Counted from the first letter of the stretch, positions 8,745-16,883 are shown. The stretch: 64,000 bases of DNA from Zobellella taiwanensis (GCF_003012795.1 NZ_PXYH01000008.1:89302-153301), one strand, 5' to 3'. Program-made: numbers and translations. The notes: generated by a model from the sequence alone, not told the origin.

Positions 8745-10771
8745 CGTACTTATCCAAGGACAACGTCGCCCATCGCAGCACGCTGCTGGCTGATCGCATT
8801 CTGAAGGAGTTCCCGTCCGACTTGGCCCGGCTGTGGATTGTAGCGGACCCAGACAACGTGCTGCTGGACGAGCAGGTACTGGCCGGACTGCGTGAACGTG
8901 GCTTCGAGGTGCTGCCGTTTGAGGACAGTGTCGCCTTTCGAGCCGAGTACGAAGACCGCTACCGCGCCGCCTGGGAGGCAGGGGAGCCCAATGCACCCAG
9001 CGCCCTGGTTATCCAGGTGCGCGATTCCAGCACGGCGGAGTTGCCCTGGGATTACTTACGCCAGGCGCGCAAGGTTAGTCTCTCGCTCGCAGAGCTGTTT
9101 CCAAAGCTCAGCTATACGGTGCTGAGGCAGTTGGGTAGTGAGATCCTGCCGTCGCTGTTCGAGGTGCAGGCGCGCCATGCGACTCAAGCGATGGGCGAAG
9201 CCGCCACCAAAGAATTTGTGCTGACGCACATCTACCGGGTAAGCCCCCACCTGATTACCCGGCCAGAGGATTTGTGGCGTGAGCTGCTCCGGCTGCACTA
9301 CCGTGAGACGCTGTTGCCTCAGACCTTGGCCGAGCACATTCAACAGGTGTTGGCTGACCGGCCGGTGTTCGCCAGCAGCCCGATTGCCGAGCTGTTCTCC
9401 AACAGAAGTTTTGCGCTGCGTGTGGTACAGGACGCCTGGTACCGCTACCTCAAGAAACTGGGACTGATCGGCAGACGCACGGCGGAGCCGGTAGCGCCGG
9501 ACTATATACCGCAGCTCGATATTCCCTTCGAGCATCACGACATCCGCGCAATCGTTGATTCGATGTTCCTGGACGGCACGCTGCACCCGCTGGCCATTCA
9601 GGGCGTACCGGTCAGCTTGCCGGAGTGGGCAAAAGCCGGGGTGGTGCAGGACCCCGCAGCGATGCGCAACCTGGTGCTGGAGGGGATCAAGAGCCTCAGT
9701 GAAGAGCTGCCTGGCACCACATCGTCTCACAGGGATTGGACCCACTTTGCCCGGCGCCTAGGCGAAGTGATCTCGCGTTTCCACAGTCTGGATGCCGTGC
9801 GCGCAGATGGTCTGAAGGCGGACATGAAGGACCTGGTGGCTCGCGCCGACAGTGCACTGCAAACCTGGGTACAGGCGCACTACGCTGACCTACCTTCCCT
9901 GCCCGCTGCCAAGGGGCCGGTGATGGTGCATCAGGTGCCTCGCTACCTGGCGATGCGTCGAGCCAACGGTGAGGAAAAAATTGCGCTGGTCGTTTTCGAC
10001 GGGTTGGCTGTCGATCAGTGGACACAAATTCGCGAAAACCTTATCCAGCATGCGCCGCGTTTGATGTTTGATGAAAACGCCTGCTTTGCCTGGCTGCCCA
10101 CGCTGACGTCCATTTCCAGGCAGGCGTTATTCTCCGGCCTGCGCCCACGCGAGTTCGCCGAGCACATTGAGACAACCTCAAAAGAACCTCAGCACTGGAC
10201 CCGGTTCTGGCAGGACCAGGGATTGCGTGCCAATGAGATCCTCTATCGAAAGGCGATCAAGCGCACTGATGAGCTGCCGGAGTTGCAGGAGCTGCTCTCG
10301 AATCCTGCCCTGAAAGTCGCCGGCCTGGTGGTGGATACCGTGGATGAAATCATCCACGGAGCCGTGCTCGGCAAACGCGGCGTGGCTGCGCAAATCAACA
10401 GCTGGTGTGAGTCGGGGTTTGTTGATCAGCTGTTTGCGATGCTGCTCGACCAGGGCTTCCATATCTACCTGACGGCCGACCACGGCAATGCAGAGGCCGT
10501 GGGCATTGGCCGCCCAAATCAGGGGGTTGCCTCGGAGCTGCGCGGCGAACGGGTGCGCACCTATCGCAGTGAAACCATGATTGCCGAGACAGAAACTGCG
10601 ATACCGGACAGCTTTCGTCTCGATATCGCTGGCCTGCCGGCCAACTTTATGCCGCTGTTTGCAGGAGAGCGCGGAGCCTTTGTTCCAAAGGGTGACCAGG
10701 TAGTGGTCCACGGTGGCATGTCCCTGGAAGAACTTATCGTGCCCTTTGTGAAAGTGAGTTACGTCAATTGA
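8741..10771 (+). CDS. pglZ: BREX phosphatase-superfamily protein PglZ
   Basis: The protein has 676 residues. The C-terminal half contains PglZ-domain (alkaline phosphatase superfamily) features: VVFDGLAVDQW near residue 416, a conserved threonine/serine segment LPTLTSISRQALFSG, YLTADHGNAEAVG near 576 with the metal-binding DHG, and HGGMSLEELIVPFV at the end. PglZ is the one component shared by all BREX types and is needed for phage exclusion, although its substrate is not settled. The ATG overlaps the helicase stop (ATGA) and is preceded by a GGGAGG-type ribosome binding site. The stop overlaps the TTG start of the next gene. Confidence 0.9.
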   Translation: MTYLSKDNVAHRSTLLADRILKEFPSDLARLWIVADPDNVLLDEQVLAGLRERGFEVLPFEDSVAFRAEYEDRYRAAWEAGEPNAPSALVIQVRDSSTAELPWDYLRQARKVSLSLAELFPKLSYTVLRQLGSEILPSLFEVQARHATQAMGEAATKEFVLTHIYRVSPHLITRPEDLWRELLRLHYRETLLPQTLAEHIQQVLADRPVFASSPIAELFSNRSFALRVVQDAWYRYLKKLGLIGRRTAEPVAPDYIPQLDIPFEHHDIRAIVDSMFLDGTLHPLAIQGVPVSLPEWAKAGVVQDPAAMRNLVLEGIKSLSEELPGTTSSHRDWTHFARRLGEVISRFHSLDAVRADGLKADMKDLVARADSALQTWVQAHYADLPSLPAAKGPVMVHQVPRYLAMRRANGEEKIALVVFDGLAVDQWTQIRENLIQHAPRLMFDENACFAWLPTLTSISRQALFSGLRPREFAEHIETTSKEPQHWTRFWQDQGLRANEILYRKAIKRTDELPELQELLSNPALKVAGLVVDTVDEIIHGAVLGKRGVAAQINSWCESGFVDQLFAMLLDQGFHIYLTADHGNAEAVGIGRPNQGVASELRGERVRTYRSETMIAETETAIPDSFRLDIAGLPANFMPLFAGERGAFVPKGDQVVVHGGMSLEELIVPFVKVSYVN

Positions 10772-11499
10772 ATACGATCAATCCGCCTGCCCCAAAAATC
10801 GGCTTCGACCGCTACATAGCGCTGGAGTGGGCGTCAGCGGCTTTACGGGTGCGTGCCGGCCTGGCTGAACCCGATGACTTGAATGCCCTGCTGGATGAGG
10901 CTGGGCTCGGCGTGGCGGCGCGCAAAAAGACGCGCACCGTACTGAATCGCCTATGGCTTGAACCACGACCGGAACTGATCAGCTTCGCTGAACGCGGTAT
11001 CGCCATTTACAAAGCCAACCCTGGCGTCCCAACCGCTGCCCTGACCTGGGGAATGGCAATCGCCAGTTACCCATTCTTCGGCAAGGTCGCTGAATTGGTG
11101 GGCCGCTTGTCCGCACTCCAGGGAGACTGCACTTCGTCAGAAATTCAGCGGCGCATGAGTGAGATCTACGGCGAGCGGGAAGGCACCTACCGCATGACCA
11201 ACATGGTCCTGCAGTCGCAAGCCAGTTGGGGGGTCATCGAGCGCGTGGAAAAAGGCAAGCGTCTGGTACGCCTGAAACCCCTGGTGCTCAATGATGCCGA
11301 GACCATCGCCTGGCTGATTGAGGCTGCCTTGCGCTACGGCGGTAAATCGGTGTCTGTGGCGGCTCTGTCGTCCCTGGCCGTGCTTTATCCATTCGTTCTC
11401 GATCAACCGCTGGGCTACCTGGCGTCACAAAGCCCAAACCTGACGCTGCACGCCCAAGGCCCTGGCAGCCAGCTAGTAGGCTTGCGGACAGAAGACTAA
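10768..11499 (+). CDS. brxA: BrxA-like protein (DUF1819-type), last core gene of the BREX-like operon
   Basis: The protein has 243 residues, is helical, and has no signal peptide. The pattern of a short N-terminal helix followed by RKKTRTVLNRLWL, the helix AIASYPFFGKVAELVGRL, and QRRMSEIYGEREGTYRMTNMVLQS leading to WGVIER resembles BrxA/DUF1819, and type 3 BREX operons end in brxA after pglZ. BrxA of type 1 systems is a DNA-binding protein. The TTG start overlaps the pglZ stop (TTGA) and no other in-frame start lies nearby. The assignment rests mainly on position and general pattern; a different BREX accessory family is possible. Confidence 0.6.
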   Translation: MNTINPPAPKIGFDRYIALEWASAALRVRAGLAEPDDLNALLDEAGLGVAARKKTRTVLNRLWLEPRPELISFAERGIAIYKANPGVPTAALTWGMAIASYPFFGKVAELVGRLSALQGDCTSSEIQRRMSEIYGEREGTYRMTNMVLQSQASWGVIERVEKGKRLVRLKPLVLNDAETIAWLIEAALRYGGKSVSVAALSSLAVLYPFVLDQPLGYLASQSPNLTLHAQGPGSQLVGLRTED

Positions 11500-11542
11500 G
11501 ACCGGCCTCAGGCCCGATGAACACACGAAAGGAGCTGACGAC

Positions 11543-11722
11543 ATGAGTGCCGGTGAGGACGAAAACCTACCGACTCAAGAGAATGGTCAACTTGAGCCGT
11601 TCTTCATCACCGAAGACGTTGAAGCAGAGCTTATCGCGGCAGGCTACGAGTTTGAGCCACCAAACCATATGCAGACGACAGGCACCGCCTGCCTGAGCCA
11701 GACTACCGGCTCTTCGACGTAG
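11543..11722 (+). CDS. Small hypothetical ORF (59 codons) at the tail of the defence operon
   Basis: The ORF starts with ATG preceded by AAAGGAG at an 8-bp spacing, one of the strongest ribosome binding sites in the island, and lies 43 bp after the brxA-like stop. The peptide is acidic in its first 40 residues (SAGEDENLPTQE, then FFITEDVEAELIAAGYEFEPP) and ends in a Ser/Thr-rich stretch. The middle, EDVEAELIAAGYEF, could form one helix. No family is recognised. It could be an accessory protein, an antitoxin-like partner or an anti-defence control factor; none of these is shown by the sequence. Confidence 0.55.
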   Translation: MSAGEDENLPTQENGQLEPFFITEDVEAELIAAGYEFEPPNHMQTTGTACLSQTTGSST

Positions 11723-11745
11723 TAGCCTGAGATCGAACCACGCCA

Positions 11746-11776
11746 TCCAACTGTCAAGGAATCCTTGTCAGTTGGA
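11746..11776. repeat. 31-bp near-perfect inverted repeat
   Basis: TCCAACTG and CAGTTGGA form the outer arms and CAAGGA and TCCTTG the inner arms, with one mismatched position per arm junction and a single central base. There is no T-run, so it is not a standard terminator. It lies 24 bp after the 59-codon ORF and shares its core with the 15-mer at 11800. Confidence 0.75.
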
Positions 11777-11799
11777 TATGAGCATTCCGAGGGCAGCAG

Positions 11800-11814
11800 T
11801 CAAGGAATCCTTGA
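11800..11814. repeat. Second copy of the palindromic core TCAAGGAATCCTTGA
   Basis: This 15-mer is a palindrome around one central base and repeats 14 bases of the core of the 31-bp inverted repeat 46 bp upstream. The paired sites could be protein-binding sites (repressor or recombination factor) near the island end. Confidence 0.7.
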
Positions 11815-11846
11815 AGACTCAAATGGCCACCAGCGAAGCGCGCCTG

Positions 11847-11879
11847 ACTGTACTGAAAAGCAGGCGGAATCAGTACAGT
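11847..11879. repeat. Perfect 10-bp inverted repeat with 13-bp spacer
   Basis: ACTGTACTGA at 11847 and TCAGTACAGT at 11870 are exact reverse complements. It is the third inverted repeat in the 290-bp noncoding stretch between the last island ORF and the tRNA fragment. No gene is seen in this stretch. Confidence 0.75.
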
Positions 11880-12009
11880 AGCGGTACACTCACCCGTTCT
11901 GGCCATCTTCGCAAAATTACGCTAACCTACTGTCACGTAAATACTTTTAGCTTTTCTGGCTTACGGTAGATTACCCCTGATTTTGCTGGGCTTGCAGTGT
12001 TGCTTGCAA

Positions 12010-12055
12010 ACTCATAATCGATTGGTCGCCCGTTCAAGTCGGGCAGGGGCCACCA
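12010..12055 (+). other. tRNA 3'-half fragment (CAT anticodon): attachment-site duplication at the island end
   Basis: The 46 bp run from the anticodon loop (ACTCATAATCG) through a perfect T arm (GCCCG, TTCAAGT, CGGGC) to the acceptor strand AGGGGCC and ACCA. Upstream of 12010 the bases cannot pair to complete the anticodon stem, D arm or acceptor stem, so this is not a functional tRNA gene. Such 3' tRNA copies mark the distal end (att site) of elements inserted by tyrosine integrases; the intact tRNA and the integrase would lie upstream of the window. Confidence 0.85.
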
Positions 12056-12066
12056 TACAGACACTG

Positions 12067-12103
12067 AAAAAAGCCAGTTGCAGCAATGCACTGGCTTTTT
12101 TTT
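12067..12103 (+). terminator. Intrinsic terminator after the tRNA fragment
   Basis: GCCAGT pairs with ACTGGC around a TGCA-type inner stem, followed by eight T and preceded by six A, so it could act on both strands. It is probably the original terminator of the tRNA gene. Confidence 0.8.
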
Positions 12104-12194
12104 GTGCCGCCTGTGTGCCGTTTTGCGCACGCCTGAAAGCTCCCGGGATACTCAGGGGATACCGCAGCGTCACCCATCGGCCGTTCAAAGCCCC

Positions 12195-12308
12195 CTACCC
12201 TGCCAAAGTTCCTATAGCCACTTCATGGTTGACGGATTGCTCGGACTCCACCGCCAGCTTGACTGAGGCTTCTTTAAACTCAGCGGTATAGGCTTTCTTC
12301 TGACTCAT
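12195..12308 (-). pseudogene. IS3-family transposase OrfA fragment
   Basis: The minus-strand ORF of 37 codons starts MSQKKAYTAEFKEASVKLAV, the standard N-terminus of IS3-family OrfA helix-turn-helix proteins, and stops after about a third of the usual 90-100 residues. No orfB follows. It is a remnant abutting the broken IS5-type element. Confidence 0.8.
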
Positions 12309-12356
12309 GATACACACCTTCTCTGGGCAGGTGATCTTACCTGCGTCTGTGTGTCC

Positions 12357-13002
12357 GGGGAACTATGCCTTGCCGAGTGACTTTCCGAAGTGGCGCACGG
12401 TGCACTCGTATTTCACCATCTGGAGTGAGCCGCGTGACTGCGGTAGCCTGCTTGAGCAGGCACTCAAAAAATCAGGTTGGCGCGGCCCGCGAGAGACAGG
12501 GGCGCAACGCTTGCAGCAGGTTCTTGATCGTGGACGCGCAGAGCGTCAAGAACACCGATAGTGCCAGGCAGAAAGGCTACGATGCGGGCAAGAAAGTATC
12601 GGGGATCAAGCGGCACATTGCGGTCGATACTCAGGGTTTGCCACATGCAGTCGCCGTGACGACAGCGAACGTGACGGATCGGAAGGGAGCGCTGAACGCC
12701 TTTGAACGATGACAGTCAGGGTTAGGGCAAGTCGAGAGTGTCTTGGTAGATAGCGCCTACACAGGTAAGCCGTTTGCCCAAGGAGTACATGAGATCCTGG
12801 GGGCCACGGTGCAGGTGGCCAAGCGCAGCGAACTCCACACCTTCAAGGTCATCCCCAAACGCTGGGTGGTAGAGCGCAGCTTCGCCTGGCTGGAAAAGAA
12901 TCGGCGGCTGTGGAAGAACTGCGAGCGGCTACTTAACACCAGTCTGCAGTTCATTCACTTGGCTTTCTTGAGCCTTTTGCTTAAAAGACTTTGAACAGGT
13001 TC
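12357..13002 (+). mobile_element. Degenerate IS5-family element (truncated left end)
   Basis: The right terminus AAAGACTTTGAACAGGTTC (to 13002) matches the GAACCTGTTCAAAGTCTTT type of inverted repeat seen in IS5-family (ISL2/IS427-like) elements. No left repeat is visible: transposase similarity begins abruptly at about 12357 next to the IS3 fragment, so the left 150 bp or so is missing. The right end cuts into a chemotaxis-receptor stump. Confidence 0.75.
12358..12994 (+). pseudogene. IS5-family DDE transposase, truncated and frameshifted
   Basis: The reading begins in one frame with LPSDFPKWRTVHSYFTIWSE and shifts near 12490. It continues in another frame with IVDAQSVKNTD (first D of the DDE triad), GYDAGKKVSGIKRHIAVD and TTANVTDRKGAL, meets an in-frame TGA near 12710, then resumes with VDSAYTGKPFA (second D) and PKRWVVERSFAWLEKNRRLW (E). 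About 45 N-terminal residues are missing. With one frameshift and one stop it cannot make an active transposase. Confidence 0.85.
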
Positions 13003-13078
13003 TAAGGGCGACGATAGCCGCCATCAGCACTCCGAAGCCGGCGGCAAGGCGGGTACCGATATTGATGTGTCTGAACAA
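13003..13078 (-). pseudogene. N-terminal stump of a methyl-accepting chemotaxis protein
   Basis: The minus-strand frame from a TTG at 13078, preceded by GAGG, reads LFRHINIGTRLAAGFGVLMA and then AIVAL, a typical first membrane segment of chemotaxis receptors. It is cut after 25 codons by the IS5-type terminus at 13002. The rest of the receptor is not found in the window. Confidence 0.7.
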
Positions 13079-13165
13079 CCTGGGTTCCTCGGTCAGTATG
13101 ATTATTGTTATCTGGCCCCCGGCTATCGGCCGCGGCACAATAATCTTGACCCGGAACCCGCCGGC

Positions 13166-14101
13166 TCAGGCTACCGCCGTCAGCCGCAGCAGGCCGTGGG
13201 CCAGGCGGGTGGCGGGCACCTCCAGCCCCAATTGTTCCGCCCGGCGCAGCACGGCGCCGCTGATGGCGTCCAGCTCCAGCTCCCGCCCCTTCTCCTTGTC
13301 CACCAGCATGGAAGTCTTGATGGCGTCGAAGTTGCGGATCAGGGCATACATCTCGTCCACGTCGGTCTTGCCCAGGCTGACGCCGTCGGCCGCCGCCACG
13401 GCGGCGGTTTCCGCCATCATCTGGTAGACGCTGCGGCCCAGCTGCGGATGATGGCTGAGGCGGCGGGTGTCCAGCCCGGTGAGGGCCGAAAGCGGGTTGA
13501 CGCCGTTGTTGATGATGAGCTTGCGCCACAGCTCACGGCGAATGTCCACCACTACCCGGGTGGGAATGCCGGCCTGTTCAAAACATTGGCGCAGCTGCTC
13601 CAGCAGGCCGGCCTGGGCACGGCGTTGCTGGGGCCAGGCGCCCATGATCACCTGGGCCGGGCCGTCCGCCTGCACCAGCCCCGGCGCCACTATATGGCCG
13701 CCGATACGCACCGCCAGTCCGCCCAGGGTCCGCGCCTCTCCCACCACCTCGCTGATAAGGGGTTCGTTGTCCACCCCGTTTTGCAGCGACAGCACCGGCA
13801 CCGTGCTGGTGGCCAGCCAGTCCGCCAGCTCCGCCATCAGGGGGCCGGTGGCCTGGGACTTCATCGCCAGCACAACCAGGTCGAAGTCGCCGCTGGCGCA
13901 GGTCTCGCGCAGGCTGGCTACATCCAGCGCCGCCACCGGCTGGCTGAACCGGAAATCCTCGTGCTCCACTCTGAGCCCCTGTTGCTGCATGGCGGCCAGG
14001 TGCTCGCCCCGGGCCACCAGCACCACCTGGTGGCCCGCCTGCTGCAGCCGGGCACCGTAATAGCAGCCGATACCGCCGGCGCCGATAATCAAAAACCTCA
14101 T
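13166..14101 (-). CDS. panE: 2-dehydropantoate 2-reductase (ketopantoate reductase)
   Basis: The 311-residue protein opens with the NADPH-binding GIGAGGIGCYYG-like motif (IIGAGGIGCYYGARL) and has the SLQNGVDN segment near residue 105 and NNGVNPLSALTG near 190, with the catalytic lysine expected just upstream (WRKLIINN). It reduces ketopantoate to pantoate for pantothenate and CoA synthesis in the cytosol. Length is normal for ApbA/PanE. It lies 10 bp downstream of the DUF2797 gene on the same strand and is probably co-transcribed with it. PanE paralogues with other ketoacid substrates exist, so the substrate is inferred from family. Confidence 0.85.
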   Translation of the reverse strand: MRFLIIGAGGIGCYYGARLQQAGHQVVLVARGEHLAAMQQQGLRVEHEDFRFSQPVAALDVASLRETCASGDFDLVVLAMKSQATGPLMAELADWLATSTVPVLSLQNGVDNEPLISEVVGEARTLGGLAVRIGGHIVAPGLVQADGPAQVIMGAWPQQRRAQAGLLEQLRQCFEQAGIPTRVVVDIRRELWRKLIINNGVNPLSALTGLDTRRLSHHPQLGRSVYQMMAETAAVAAADGVSLGKTDVDEMYALIRNFDAIKTSMLVDKEKGRELELDAISGAVLRRAEQLGLEVPATRLAHGLLRLTAVA

Positions 14102-14111
14102 CTCTTCCTCC

Positions 14112-14930
14112 TCAGCCCAGGGCCACTTCGTAGCCGGTAAACTTGCGCAGGTTGATCACCCCGCTGTCGAAGATCAGGTACTGGCCCTTGATGCCGAGCA
14201 GGGTGCCGGACACCACCGGGTTCTTGTCGAAGTTGTGGCTGGCGATCTTCTTTGGGTACTCCAGCACCGGGTAATCGAGTCCGACCACGGGTTCATCCAA
14301 CGGGGTGATGGCCTCTTCGCCATAGCGCAGCGCCAGTTCGGCCAGTTTTTCCTTAATTTCCGGCAGCAGCCGGGCGGCTTCGGCCTTGAGGTCGAGCGGG
14401 GTTTCGTCACCCTTGAGCATGGCCCGCCAGTTGGTCTTGTCGGCCACCATCTCGGCCAGGGCTACTTCCACCAGGCCGGAGATCTGGCGGCTGGCCACCC
14501 GCAGTATGGGCAGCGCCTGGGTGGCGCCCTGGTCGATCCAGCGGGTGGGCACCTGGCTGGCCCGGGTAATGCCCACCTTGAGGCCCGAGGTGTTCGCCAG
14601 GTAAACGATATGGGGCACCATGCAGTGGCGCTCGCCCCATTCGGGCTCGCGGCAGCTGCCTTCGAAATAGTGGCAGGTCTCCGGCTTCATCACGCACATG
14701 TCGCAACGGGCCAGCTTTTTCATGCAGGGAAAACAGTGCCCCTGGGCGAAACTCTTGCTGGTTTTGCGGCCGCAGGCGTCGCAGTAGATGTTGCCGGTGT
14801 GGCTGAGGGTGAGCGGCTGGCCGAGCCGGCCGTTCAGGTCCACCCTGTGTTCGCCCAGGGCCAGCTGGTAGGCCACGGGCCGGTCCAGGCTGGCCGGCAT
14901 CTTGACCAGGGTTCCGGTGATCTTGCTCAT
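14112..14930 (-). CDS. DUF2797 family protein with cysteine-rich N-terminal half
   Basis: The 272-residue protein has several Cys/His pairs between residues about 50 and 110 (CDACG, HCFPC, CDMC, then CHYF, C and HC), which suggests two or more zinc sites. Immediately after, VYLANTSGLKVGITR and RWIDQGA have the spacing of the GIY-YIG nuclease fold, which suggests a nucleic-acid role, but this is inference and no activity is established. It is expressed with panE downstream; its upstream neighbour is the PhoD-like gene. Confidence 0.8.
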   Translation of the reverse strand: MSKITGTLVKMPASLDRPVAYQLALGEHRVDLNGRLGQPLTLSHTGNIYCDACGRKTSKSFAQGHCFPCMKKLARCDMCVMKPETCHYFEGSCREPEWGERHCMVPHIVYLANTSGLKVGITRASQVPTRWIDQGATQALPILRVASRQISGLVEVALAEMVADKTNWRAMLKGDETPLDLKAEAARLLPEIKEKLAELALRYGEEAITPLDEPVVGLDYPVLEYPKKIASHNFDKNPVVSGTLLGIKGQYLIFDSGVINLRKFTGYEVALG

Positions 14931-14966
14931 GCTGTGTCGTTATCGGTAGTGGATGGCGCCGTTACT

Positions 14967-16883
14967 TTAACAGCCCGAGCGGGACGGTGCATCCGCCGCC
15001 AGCTCCCGGGGTCGCTGCTCGATAAAGTCCACCACACCATCGGCGGTGATCTGCTGCACCAGCACCGGCTCGCCCTGCTCGTTGAAGCGGACATGGCCGA
15101 TGCCGGCGCGGTTGAGCAGCCGTTCGCCCCGGGATGCGCCCAGCGGCGGATGGGGGGTAATTTCCAGCCGGCGGCGGCGGGTAAACCAGTTGAGCGGCGA
15201 GCGGGGCGCATACAACCAGCGGTTGAGCCGGTCCAGCACATCCAGCAGACGGTGCGGAAACTCGTTCTTGATGCCGCTGCTGGTGATCTGCCACAGGTGC
15301 GGATCCCCCTTCTGGTAGCGAAGCCGGATGTCGTACATAAAGGAATAATGCACATCGCCCGACAGGATGACGTAGTTGGCCGGGGTGCGGGTATGACGGA
15401 AAATGTTGAGGATGACGTTGGCGGTGCCCTGATGCGCCATCCAGTTTTCCGCATCCACCAGCAGCGGCTTGCCGAACCAGGTGAAGATTTTCTGGATCAC
15501 CTCGATAAGCTTGACCCCGAACACCGGCGTGGGCGATACCACCACCACGGCGTCGTGGTGCAACAATTCGCCCTGCAACTCGGTCAGCGCCTCCCAGTCC
15601 ATCAGGCCGGAGGGACGGTTAAAGTTGGACTCGGCCCGCCAGCGGCGGGTGCGGGTGTCGAGCACCAGCAGCTTGGGGCTGGTGTCCAGGCTGTACTGCC
15701 AGCCGTCGAAACGCAGCAGGCAGTCGATCAACCGATCCTGGCATTCTCCGCCGGGCCGCTCGCTCCAGTCCCGCAGCCGCTGCATCGGCTCGCCCTTGAA
15801 GGCATCGGGTGCATTGCCCCAGCCCTGGCAGAGCAGGTAACCCACCAGGGCATTGCCGATAATGCGCCGGGAAAAGGGATGGCCATAGGCGGTTTCTTCC
15901 CAGGCGGCGGTCAGGTTCCAGTCGTCGGTCACATCGTGATCGTCGAAGATCATCATGGTCGGCAGGTGGGCGAGCAGGCGGCGCACCGCCGGCAGGCCGG
16001 CAACAAAGGCCTCCAGTCGCTCCCGTTCCCGCTGGTAGCGCGCGGCCAGTTCGCCGTCCAGCCCCGGGCGGGCCGAGGGCAGCCCGCGCCAGGGCTCGGC
16101 CGACCACACCAGCAGGTACATGGCCAGCATCTCAGACAGGGTGATCAGGTGGTTGGCGGCGCTGCTGGTGGTAAAAATGGGCTTGCGCGCGCCCTCGAAA
16201 AACCGTTTCTGCAACGGCAGGTTGGCCTCGGTGCTGGGCAGCAGCTCATGGCGCCGGTAGTAGTTGAGCGGACTGGCGAACAGTTCGGCGCTGTCGGCCA
16301 CCAGAGCGCCCTCCAGCCGTTCCGGATAGAGTCCCAGCTCATCAATCAGCTGGTGGATGGCTGTCAGCATGGGGCCGGCAACGTCATCCGCATAGATCTG
16401 ATCGCCACTCAGCATCAGCAGTGCCGGGCGCTGTTCCGGCCGCTGCCGGCGCCCCTGCAGCCAGCCATCCGCCGCCACCAGGCCATCCGCCGCCCCGTGA
16501 TGGGGTTTACGGCAGGAGCCGTGCAGCATGTCGTCCAGCCGGCTGCGGATCACCAGGCTGGGCAGGGTCTCGCCCGGATAGCACAGTTCCTGCCCCCAGT
16601 TGGCCATGCCCTGCCACTCCCGCTCCCCGTCCTGGCGCCATTGCAGGTCGTAGGGCAGCAAGGTGTCTTCCGGCAAGGGCTGTTCCAGAGCCACATCCAG
16701 CAACTGGATAAAGCAGCGCTCGCCCACTTGCAGCTGGTGCTGCTGGCCGGCGTCCAGCAGCACCGGCTCCCGCTCGGGCAGCAACAGGCGAAAACTCAGG
16801 GGCTCCCGGCTGGCCAGCCAGAAGACCAGCCGGTCTGGACGGCAGCGGCGCAACACGGGGCCGGCAAGGATGGTGGAGGCCAT
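14967..16883 (-). CDS. PhoD-like alkaline phosphatase family protein
   Basis: The predicted 638-residue protein, starting MASTILAGP, has the metallophosphoesterase signature of the PhoD group: LSGDQIYADD near residue 155, MMIFDDHDVTDDWN near 310 and LSGDVHYSF near 510. It lacks a Tat or Sec signal peptide, unlike secreted PhoD of Bacillus, so a cytoplasmic phosphodiesterase is more likely. A longer reading from 17078 is rejected because it would run through the divergent promoter region of the chemotaxis receptor. The 216 bp to the receptor gene probably hold both promoters. Confidence 0.8.
   Translation of the reverse strand: MASTILAGPVLRRCRPDRLVFWLASREPLSFRLLLPEREPVLLDAGQQHQLQVGERCFIQLLDVALEQPLPEDTLLPYDLQWRQDGEREWQGMANWGQELCYPGETLPSLVIRSRLDDMLHGSCRKPHHGAADGLVAADGWLQGRRQRPEQRPALLMLSGDQIYADDVAGPMLTAIHQLIDELGLYPERLEGALVADSAELFASPLNYYRRHELLPSTEANLPLQKRFFEGARKPIFTTSSAANHLITLSEMLAMYLLVWSAEPWRGLPSARPGLDGELAARYQRERERLEAFVAGLPAVRRLLAHLPTMMIFDDHDVTDDWNLTAAWEETAYGHPFSRRIIGNALVGYLLCQGWGNAPDAFKGEPMQRLRDWSERPGGECQDRLIDCLLRFDGWQYSLDTSPKLLVLDTRTRRWRAESNFNRPSGLMDWEALTELQGELLHHDAVVVVSPTPVFGVKLIEVIQKIFTWFGKPLLVDAENWMAHQGTANVILNIFRHTRTPANYVILSGDVHYSFMYDIRLRYQKGDPHLWQITSSGIKNEFPHRLLDVLDRLNRWLYAPRSPLNWFTRRRRLEITPHPPLGASRGERLLNRAGIGHVRFNEQGEPVLVQQITADGVVDFIEQRPRELAADAPSRSGC

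Noticed and set aside
11933..12130. Minus-strand 65-codon ORF across the tRNA fragment
   Set aside because: Its product is the usual false antisense translation of a tRNA 3' end; the plus strand carries the att copy and a terminator.
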